Source of the DNA: Ctenosaura bakeri
Lineage: Eukaryota; Chordata; Lepidosauria; Squamata; Iguanidae
Length of the DNA: 64,000 nt
Reading direction: 5' to 3'
Assembly: GCA_948474755.1 (NCBI GenBank)
Contig: CAOLHI010001029.1
Span: forward strand, 310,001 to 374,000
The notes under the pieces are model-generated. The model did not search any database, was not told the DNA's origin, and saw only the letters and a program-made list of their open reading frames with translations. This document shows, one piece after another, positions 56,341 to 64,000 of the stretch. Every line of letters begins with the position of its first letter. Within the stretch, counting starts at the first letter, position 1. A program made the translations under genes and the position numbers.

Positions 56341-57799
56341 TTGTTTTTTTTTTGTAAATTAGAAAGAGCTCCATATTGTCCTTGTAGAATGAATAGGACT
56401 CAGAGAGAGAGAGAGAGAGAGAGAGATAATCAGCTTTGCAGCAGAAACCAGATGAGAGTTGCTAGTAAATATGGGGAAAAAATCATAGTAGCTGGAATTT
56501 CTTGTAGAAATATCATATATATATATATCTGTTTTTATATATATGCACTCTCACAAGACAATATATGTGAAAGCTCAAAGGAAACCACTTACATACATAT
56601 TTTATTTGAAAATAATTCAAAAATTGTGTATTTTCACAAACTGTAACTGACTGGTATTATTTACTAATGCTACATTTGTGTTATTCTAACACACTGGGAA
56701 AAAATCTCTTAGTCATAGAAAAGACTATTTATGAATCTAAAATTAATATACATTTACAAGTGCGCCTGGCTACCTTATGATCATTTGTAGCACAATTTTC
56801 TGCATGTTTATTTTAAAAAAAATATTTAGTGGTATTTATTCTCAGGAAGGTTCAGAGTGTTCACAGGCCATTTTTGCTTGCCCCTTGACCTCAGTGGACC
56901 AGACCCCCCTCCAACCCCCTGACTCACCCATGCACTCCATTTTTTTAAACCTGAAAAATGGTAAGTAGTACTTTTGATGAGGCATGGTTTATTATTTAAA
57001 TTTTTATTTAAAACCCCCACAGTTCTAGGTCTTGGTTTAGAAATAGGAAGTAATTTGTCAGTAAATTCATGGGGAGAAAAAGGGCTATTTCAGAGTTCAA
57101 ACAGGCCAGGAGTGGGTAGGTTGCTTTAAATAGCCTTTACATGGCAAATCTACCCCTAGGCTTTTGTGGATTTCTGTTTGCTTTCTTTTGTAAATATTTT
57201 TTTCAGCATGGGGTGGTCAAAGGGGATTGGGGCAGGATTGCCACAGTACCTGATCAGCTAGATTTTACCCAGATTCTGGGAATGCTGACCAGTTCACGTT
57301 TGGACCATAAGCTAACATTCCAAGCATTTTTTTCCTGAAAAGTAACTTTCCACTCCTTCTGGATGCTGAAATCTAAGACAAGAAGTGCAGCCGTATTGCT
57401 TTTCAAAAAATGGGCTAGCTACTGCCTTTCAATGCTGATTGAAAATTCACAGTCTCTTTGGGATTTAAAGTGACCCTTTTCCAGTCCTCGGGGAAATGTT
57501 GCAATTTAAGGGGAAAGCCTGTTCTCTCTGGAAGGAGCTGAGGTCTGAGCTATCTATCGGCAAGAAATGCATAGAGCCAGACTAGTTGCTAACAGGAGGA
57601 AAGGAGGAACTGGGAGGACAGATAGAAGCTTATTGTAGTAGGCAGATATTTGCTACAGGATATGTGGGGTTTTAGGAGGGATTTCTAATGAGGAGAAGTA
57701 GAAATAAAATAGTGGATATTTGCCAGATTTCCTTGGTGCTTGCTTTGATGTGCTTGTGTGCGCGCGTGTGTGCATGCTCGCATGCACACAAACAGGAAG
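56341..57799. other. Intron, nothing recognised
   Basis: It contains a (GA)12 run at 56402-56426, short TA runs near 56515-56545, and a CG/TG palindrome near 57757-57790. No exon is supported. Confidence 0.4.
56402..56426 (+). repeat. (GA)n microsatellite
   Basis: About twelve uninterrupted AG units. Confidence 0.9.
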
Positions 57800-57905
57800 A
57801 CCCTTCAAACTTTTCAGGAAGGTAGCCTGAGTACTCCTTGCTTAAGAAAACTTTATGAAATTCATGGGGTCGCCATTAAGTTGACAGATGACTTGAAGGC
57901 ATATA
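57800..57905 (+). mobile_element. SINE tail (5S/tRNA SINE family)
   Basis: TACTCCTTGCTTAAGAAAAC, then TTATGAAATTCATGGGGTCG, CCATTAAGTTGACAGATGAC and TTGAAGGCATA, matches the tail of the 5S SINE at 16500-16600. The head is missing or unrecognisable. Confidence 0.7.
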
Positions 57906-58394
57906 GTCATGTTAAACTTTTATCAGAAAAACCATAAAGAGTCTTATGGTATCTGAAAGATTAACCAATTTTATTTGGCAAAAGCTTTTGTGGATAGTGG
58001 TGGCCCAAGCTTTCCTACTGTGACTGAGATAGGAGAAGTGCTTCTTGAAGATAGATGCTCACAGACTCCCTGCTCTTTTAAAAAATTCTGGGCTGGTCCT
58101 GCTAGTTCTGTGTAAAAGCAATAGCAAGCAATAGTAATAGCAAATAAAACCAGCAGCTGCTATGCAAGTGAATAGGTAGGAGATAGAGCAGAAAGGAGGA
58201 GGAGGAGCAACTGATGCTACTACTATGCAAATGAGGGGGCAGCAAGCAGGCACATCTGAAAGAAAGAGCAGGAGCAGACATCATGGGTTGAGCAAGGGCG
58301 GAGAAAATGGCGAGGGGAGGAGATGAAGGACTGGGGTGATGGAAGGGCAGCGGGCAAGTCAGTGGAGAGGAGGAAGAGGAGCAGCAGCAGCAGC

Positions 58395-58426
<32 letters not shown>

Positions 58427-58615
58427 CTGTAGTACCACTAAATGAGTAAGCAAGAGAGTGGTGGATGGACGCAGCAGCAATGTCTGGTGAGAAAGTCTGA
58501 GAAGAAAGTGAGTTAATGCAGCAGTGGCAGGACTCATTCAGTGGGGGAAGTAGATCTTCCTCCAGCCCTGGCGTCTTCTTCAGTGGACTGAGATACCACC
58601 AGAAGCTATATGATG
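57906..58615. other. Intron with purine-rich stretch
   Basis: 58190-58400 is purine-rich (AGGAGGAGGAGCAAC, GGAGAGGAGGAAGAGGAGC) and leads into the CAA repeat. No exon is supported. Confidence 0.35.
58378..58428 (+). repeat. (CAG)n-(CAA)n microsatellite
   Basis: About five CAG units are followed by about eleven CAA units. A minus-strand poly-Leu open frame is produced by it and is not a gene. Confidence 0.9.
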
Positions 58616-58619
58616 ATGT

Positions 58620-59260
58620 TGATGATTTCTTAACTACCTCTCCTGGTGGACTGGGGGGAACATCAGATTAAACACATAAAAACAATTTTAAAAAGCATAT
58701 AAAACCAATATGTATTAAAATGAATCAACACATACTTTAAAATTAATAATTTATAAATAATCCAGAAAAGCCTGCCAGAGAGGACTGCTCTTTACTGCTG
58801 TTTTAAATGTAGTCATCAGATTCAGCTAACAGATCTCCTCTCACAGGTCATTCTACAGTCAGAGGGTTGGGTGGCTGAAGAAAATGGTCTCTGGATAACA
58901 GTTGTCAGCCTAGTTTGGGCTGACTGACGTAGATGTCCTCCAGAGGACCTGAGTGTATGTGGTAGTGTATACAGGAGAAGGCAGTCCTATAGATAACCTG
59001 GATCCATACCATATAGGACTTTAAAGGCAAGACCCAAATTTTACACTTTTCTACTTTGCAAGATACCAACTGACAGCTAGTGGAGTGATTTTAATATTGG
59101 TGTAATATGCTACTCCTAGATGTGTCAGTAACCAATCTGCCTAGCATGTTTTGAAGTAGCTCAATGTACAACGACATTTTAGAAGTCCAATCTTGAGGTT
59201 ACCAACACATGCAGTACCATTTTTAGATTTTACAATTCTAGGAAAGGATGCAGCTGGAGT
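58620..59260 (-). mobile_element. L2-clade LINE 3' part
   Basis: The + strand has phrases that are the antisense of L2 3' sequence: ATAACCTGGATCCATACCAT, ATAGGACTTTAAAGGCAAGA, and AGAAGTCCAATCTTGAGGTT with ACCAACACATGCAGT. Compare 1-120 and 37290-37340. Decayed, with no long frame. Confidence 0.65.
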
Positions 59261-59319
59261 AACAGCAGAAGTTGATAGTAAGAACATTTAGAGTATTTAT
59301 ACTGTACCTTTCAACCACA

Positions 59320-59505
59320 AAAGACAGTGTGGTATAGTGGTTTGAGCATTGAACTATGACCCTAGAGTTTGATTCCCTTCTTGATCATGGAAACCCACTG
59401 GGTGACTTTGGGTGCATTAGAGACACTGAGCCCCAGAAAACCCCATGATAGGCTTGCCTTAGGGTTGCCATAAGTTAGAATACCTTGAAGACAACAACTA
59501 CTACT
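59320..59505 (+). mobile_element. tRNA-derived SINE with both promoter boxes
   Basis: The A-box region TATAGTGGTTTGAGCATTG, the B box GAGTTTGATTCCC, and the tail CCCATGATAGGCTTGCCTTA with GGGTTGCCATAAGTTAGAAT are present in order. It is the most complete copy of the family seen in antisense at 28937, 40203 and 45855. Confidence 0.8.
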
Positions 59506-59995
59506 TTAACCACAAAGGTTCCCAGAACATCATACAGTTAGATTGTTCTGTGTCTTCAGGCTTACAGTCTAAACAAGACACAACATACAAGGAAAGGGGA
59601 TGATGGGTTGGAAATTAAATTCAGCAGTTCTTGGTTGTTCTGCTTCCTCTGCAGAGGCCATAGTAATATCAGTTGTAACAAGGAGGGAGGGGCACTCAAT
59701 GCAGCTTCAGGGTTCAGACATCAGGGGACTGTGACTGACTATTCTTCTTTCCTTCAGAGACCACTATTGTCCATAACAAAAAAACAGGATAAACCATCCA
59801 AACATATTACACAAATTTGCATAGGATGCAAATTGTATTACTGGATTTATAGAACTGAGAGGTTGAATAGGGCATCTTAACGGCCCTGAGAATCTGCATA
59901 AAGTTCTGAAATGCCTCTGTTTAAATTTTATTTACTAAAATGCCTCCTACCTCTGGGTGTATAGGGGCAATTTTGCCATGTTTTTGCTGGGGGGG
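59506..59995. other. Intron, nothing recognised
   Basis: No supported feature. Confidence 0.3.
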
Positions 59996-59999
59996 CTCT

Positions 60000-60350
60000 T
60001 TCTTTTATCCTTGGCCTGGGTGATGGTGGTGGTGGTGGCAGCAGAAGGAGCACCTCCACCTGGGCCTGGCCCACTGCTGCTCCCCTCACCAGGGTCATCC
60101 TTGGCCCGAGGTGGCTGTGGGAGAACAGCCACCCTCACCGGGGTCATCCTTGGCCTGGGGAGGTGGCAGTAGTGGCAAAAGAAGCAGCACTCCACCCGGG
60201 CCTGACCCACCACCACTGCCCTTGCCAGGGTCATCCTCGGCCCAGGGCGACAGCGGGAGACACTTCCACCCAAGCCTGGCACACCACTGCTGCCACCCTC
60301 GCTGGGGTCATCCTTCATCCCAGTGGTGGTGGGAGAAGCAGCACCTAGGG
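60000..60350 (+). repeat. GC-rich minisatellite with GGGTCATCCT units
   Basis: GGGTCATCC recurs at about 60092, 60141, 60228 and 60305, each in the context of CCACTGCTGC, CCTGGCCC-like and CACCCTCAC-like blocks. Unit lengths vary (about 49, 87, 77). Open frames on both strands are Pro/Gly-rich by-products. Confidence 0.7.
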
Positions 60351-60962
60351 GCACAACTTATATGCTTGCCCTAGGTGCTGTTGAAGCTAGATATGCCACT
60401 GAGGATGGCACTGAAGTCTCATTAAAACGGGAAGCTTACATTCTCTAGGGTCTAACAGGAATCTGTCGGTGAGTTTACATAATCCAGGCTAATGTCTTGT
60501 CTTTAAAATAATGATGCTAGAATTTTTAGTCAATGAAATCTTATTTGGCAATTTAAATTTAATTTTGACCCTCTTTTAGCTGTGATTGTCCTCAGTTCAA
60601 ACAATTGTCCTCAGTTCAAACAATTTGAAAAATTCAAGCTTTTTTTACTAGCACCTACTAAATTAAATTGCTTTTTTGAAACTTCTTTCTCATTGTTCTT
60701 TACTCCATTTTCAGTTGACAGGTCACATACAGATTGGTTGCAAGATCTTCTCAGTTACATTCATTGTCTTGAGAGACATAAGACTATGTCTGGCAGCTGA
60801 ACACACTGTTAAAGGGTGATACCACAAGATTATTCATTGCTCTTATTTTTCCTTATGTTCTAGAAATAGAATCTAGTTAAATTTTTATTGTTACAAAAAG
60901 GACAGTGGAGTGGTAAATGGCACAGTTCTGAGTGTTTGACTCTCCTACTGTTGATAGACTGA
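60351..60962. other. Intron, nothing recognised
   Basis: A CAATTGTCCTCAGTTCAAA phrase is doubled at about 60580-60625. Otherwise featureless. Confidence 0.3.
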
Positions 60963-61568
60963 GGCACTTTTCGCACGGGCCTTTTCTCGCACGACAGCCC
61001 CGTGAGCCTCGCGGGAGTGGGAGCGTTGCTCCGCACAACGCGCTCCCACTTCCGCCGGGCTCACGGGGCTGAAGCGGCGCGAGCGCGGGTTTTTTGATTT
61101 TCGCTTCGAAGCGAAAATCACCCGCGCTCGCGCAACGCTCCCAGCGCCCGCGCGCACTTACCTCTCATGTGGAGCGTCGGGGAGCCGGCCAGGTCGCGCT
61201 TCCTTCCCTCCGCCCCTGCAGAAGGAAGGGACGGGGCGGGGCGCTAGCATGACGGACGCGACACGTCCTGCTTCGCGCGCGCGCACGCGGGGGGGTGGAC
61301 ACGGCAAGCGCCTTTCTCGCGCGCGGGGGGGATGGACGGGACAGGCTCCTTTCTCGTGCGCGCGGGGGGCAGACGCGACAAGCGCCTTTCTCGCACGGGC
61401 GGGGGGATGGATGGACGGACACGCGAGCCGCCTCCGGGAGGCTGCCGCTTCCCCGCTCGTTCCTTCGCCTACAGAAGGAAGGAGGGGGAAGCGGCAGCCT
61501 CCTGGAGAAGGCTTCTTGCGCGAGCCGCCCTCCTCCGTCGCGCGAGCACCGGCGCTGCGAAAAGGACC
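60963..61568 (-). mobile_element. CpG-rich miniature inverted-repeat element, copy 2
   Basis: It is the inverted homologue of 12234-12811. Ends are GGCACTTTTCGCAC at the left and GCGAAAAGGACC at the right, flanked by TGA at 60960-60962 and 61569-61571 (3-bp duplication). The shared hairpin GATTTTCGCTTC, AGCGAAAATC and the long AGCCCCGTGAGCC palindrome are kept. So are the C/G-rich tandem blocks and, on minus, ATGAGAGGTAAGT at 61168-61156. No transposase is encoded. Open frames on both strands here are GC-rich artefacts. Confidence 0.8.
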
Positions 61569-61571
61569 TGA

Positions 61572-62410
61572 GACTGTAGATGCGTTGCGAGCTGAAACTC
61601 ACATTGTTCTGCTTTGGAACTTACTACTACAGACCTTAGTGCAGCTATGCATGGAGATTCAGTTGTAAGCAAAGTAACAAGTACAGCTTAATTCCATTTT
61701 GTTACTTGGGAGGATACAGTGACCAGCATGATTTTCACCTTGAAAAATAGGCAGTGATTATCTTAGATTAGAAGTTCAATATTCACAAACCTTTTTTATT
61801 AACTAGAACACTTACATAATTGATCAGCCAGCTGTACAGTCAATATAGACTCAGGTAAGTGTTATCTAATTGTCTAATTGTTTATTTAAGAATCATTTTG
61901 AACAGCTTGTAAAAATTCCTTGAATGCTTTCTAAAGTAACTACCATTTTTCTGAAACTGATCATGGCAGTTATGATACTTAACAACTTTTCAGAGTTTGA
62001 AGTGTGTCTGTGTACTGAATTATACAGCCTGTATAAAGTATACAAATAATTTTGTTTTCAGACAGTATGTCTTTATGCTGGTCTAGAAGTAAGACAAGAA
62101 AATTGATCATTATGCTGGCTTTCAAACTAGAAACTCTATTGAGAGTAAAGAATACTTGAGTCAGGCATCACAGGGGATAATGGGAAAGACAGAGACAAAG
62201 CTATCATGTATTACATGAACACAGATGTGAAGGCGGGGGGAATGAAAAAATTCATTGGGAACCCTCCATTTTTTCTGAGGCCTTTTTTCCAACCCCTACC
62301 ACAAATTAAATAAATAAATAAAAATGGAAAAATGGATTAGGGAATATTTTATAATAGGATGATGGCTAAAATATTTTAGATTAGTTGTTCACATGTTCAT
62401 TTCCCTCACA
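61572..62410. other. Intron, nothing recognised
   Basis: AT-rich sequence without a supported exon or repeat. Confidence 0.35.
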
Positions 62411-62809
62411 TTTAATATATAAAAGTTGAAGTTTGTGTTTGTCTGTGTCAGGCGAAGACTTCATATGATTGGCTGCCTAAGATGATTCTATGAAATCCTG
62501 GGGTTTGCAGTTTAGGGAGGTGCCTTTAGAATTCTCAGTGAGAGAGCTCTTGGGCCTCAGTCTCTTGAACAGGCTGGTTGCTATAGAGACAGTGCCTAGC
62601 TGGAAAGAGGAGGGCAGTATATTCCCTCAGGAACCCAACCTCTGCATGATAATAACTCTGAATACAGATTGAATTGGGGAATATGGGGAAAAGTGACAGG
62701 TCCTGGACAAGACAGTTTGGGGAATTAGAGACACAGGATCTCAAATCCTTCTAATAAGTATTACTTACGAGAAAATAAAATCCTGGGCAAGGCCAGGTAT
62801 ATAAGCTAG
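62411..62809 (+). mobile_element. Non-autonomous Helitron, copy 1
   Basis: The start TTTAATATATAAAAG is close to the TCTAATATATAG start of copy 2. The end has a hairpin, CCTGG-GCAAGG-CCAGG, then eight bases and CTAG, the Helitron 3' signature. The preceding base is A. No Rep/helicase is encoded. Confidence 0.75.
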
Positions 62810-63201
62810 TCTAATATATAGAAGTTAAAGTTTGTGAGTTTGTCTGTGTCAGGCAGGCAAAGAACTCATATGATTGGCTGCCTGGGAAGATTATGTGGAA
62901 TACTGGGGTTTGCAGTTTAGGGAGGGGCCTTTAGAATTCTCAGCTGGAGAGCTCTTGGGCCTGGGTAGTTGCTATGGAGACTCGGCCTAGCAGCAAGTAG
63001 GAGGCCAGTGTATTCCCTCAGGAACCCAACCTCTGTATGTTAATAACCCTGAATACAGATTGGATTAGAGAATATGGTGGAAAGTGACAGGCACTAGACA
63101 AGACAGTTTGAGGAATTAAGAGATGCAGGATCTCAAATCTTTCTAACAAGTGTTACCTATGAGAAAATAAAATCTTGGGCAATGCCAGGTATATACGCTA
63201 G
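62810..63201 (+). mobile_element. Non-autonomous Helitron, copy 2, fused head to tail
   Basis: It begins TCTAATATATAG immediately after the CTAG of copy 1, with no spacer, and ends GCTAG followed by T at 63202. The 3' hairpin is the same with one mismatch (CTTGG, CCAGG). The two copies align throughout (for example CTCATATGATTGGCTGCCT and CAGGAACCCAACCTCTG) with scattered differences. Confidence 0.75.
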
Positions 63202-63229
63202 TTATTTCTAAAAACTATGTAGCAAATAG

Positions 63230-63480
63230 ATTTTATTTCATTTATTTTATTTATACCCTGCCTTTCTCCCAACATGGTACCCAAGGGGGCTTAGAAGAAG
63301 ATTAAAATAAAATATAGCTAAAAAACCTGATGATTCAGTAGTTACAAACTGTTAAATTAGCTATTATGTTAAAACATCAATATGTAAAACAATATAAAAT
63401 CATTTTAAAAAATAGCGATAACAGTAAAATGCAGCATATATACTCCTTTAAAAAATAAACCGTTTTCCACAATTTGTTAA
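63230..63480 (-). mobile_element. LINE 3' end, antisense
   Basis: TTTATTTTATTTATACCCTG, then CCTTTCTCCCAACATGGTAC and CCAAGGGGGCTTAGAAG, is the antisense 3' terminus of an L2-like reptile LINE. Compare 36990-37030. Confidence 0.55.
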
Positions 63481-63689
63481 TCTCCAAATGCCTGTTCAGT
63501 TAAACAGGGTTTTGCTGCTGGTGAAAGGAAAAGCAGAAAGGTGGCTTGCCTATATGGAGGGATGGTGGATGATGGGAGCTACGCAAAAACCGCGAAAGCA
63601 CTTCCCTCCTGCACTGAGCTCTGGCAGAAACAGCTTACCAGACTCAAGTGTTTCAAAAACCACCATATAGCAGAGACTGTACACACAGC

Positions 63690-64000
63690 TTAGAAGCATG
63701 CCCAGCAGAGTTTAAACACTAGCAGCAAATGCTCTGAAGCCACAAAAATACGCCCACACAATATTATCTTCCAACAGGAGGCTTTTACTCTTCAGTTACG
63801 ATACATACATACATACAGTACTCCAACAGAGCTTCAGCATTCCACAGCATATGAAGATATGCATCCAACATAGCCTCCGGCTGTTCTATCAGAGAATCGA
63901 GAGGGCACAGTTGGCTAGAACACACCTCCTTATATACATACATTTCTGATGCAACTCTAGCCAACTTTGCATGTTCCCATGTATGATGTAACTCTCTGCA
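63690..64000 (-). mobile_element. Putative LTR fragment, cut by window end
   Basis: Read on minus it begins TGCAGAGAGTTACATCATAC, has a TATA-like GTATATAAGG at about 63935, and AGTAAAAGCC near 63785 like a poly(A) region. The partner LTR and the boundaries are not in the window. Confidence 0.4.

Noticed and set aside
58223..58537. Leucine-rich membrane protein on minus
   Set aside because: The Leu run is the complement of the CAG/CAA microsatellite.

Overview
The window looks like non-coding sequence of a squamate reptile, probably an iguanian lizard. It appears to lie inside the synaptic gene RIMS2, read on the + strand. I can defend only one host coding exon, at 55300-55568. It carries the end of the RIM zinc finger and the linker after it, between a clean AG acceptor and a GTAAGG donor. 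If that call is right, 1-55299 is upstream intron and 55569-64000 is downstream intron. The squamate assignment is an inference from the mix of repeats: CR1, L2, L1, Penelope, DIRS-like, Ty3/gypsy, SPIN-like hAT, Helitron and tRNA/5S SINEs.

Layout. 1-6860 is a pile of antisense L2-clade and CR1 LINE fragments. 6861-15850 is mostly AT-rich intron with SINEs, a foldback element (11701-12823) interrupted by a CpG-rich miniature transposon (12234-12811), and LINE 3' ends. 15850-28300 is a three-level nest. A minus-strand Penelope-like element is split by a plus-strand CR1 that includes its 5' leader, and that CR1 is split by a minus-strand Ty3/gypsy element (19758-24977). The gypsy element has 304/306-bp LTRs that differ only by two single-base indels and is flanked by the direct repeat ACTAC. 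28320-31060 is an old CR1/L3-like fragment plus intron. 31069-34674 is a decayed DIRS-like element with tyrosine-recombinase remains and inverted repeats. 34680-42900 is intron with L2 copies, SINEs and palindromes. 42914-44924 is a hAT element with SPIN-type ends, a perfect 8-bp duplication and unusual coding cargo. 45458-46872 is a second hAT-type element filled with SINEs and tandem repeats. 47215-55299 holds L2, CR1 and L1 pieces. 55569-64000 holds the downstream intron with SINEs, a minisatellite, a second copy of the CpG-rich miniature transposon (60963-61568), two Helitrons joined head to tail (62411-63201) and a probable LTR cut by the window end.

No operon-like or pathway-level cooperation is present. 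The interest lies in transposon biology. The young gypsy element has a 13-nt primer-site/LTR complementarity that indicates self-priming of the Tf1/sushi kind. Its reading frames are broken only by single-base losses, at least most of them in homopolymer runs. The CpG-rich element carries a conserved ATG and splice donor. The SPIN-like element has DIRS-gag-like cargo. The Helitron pair preserves a rolling-circle junction. Family names for repeats are from recognition and memory, not from a database search.
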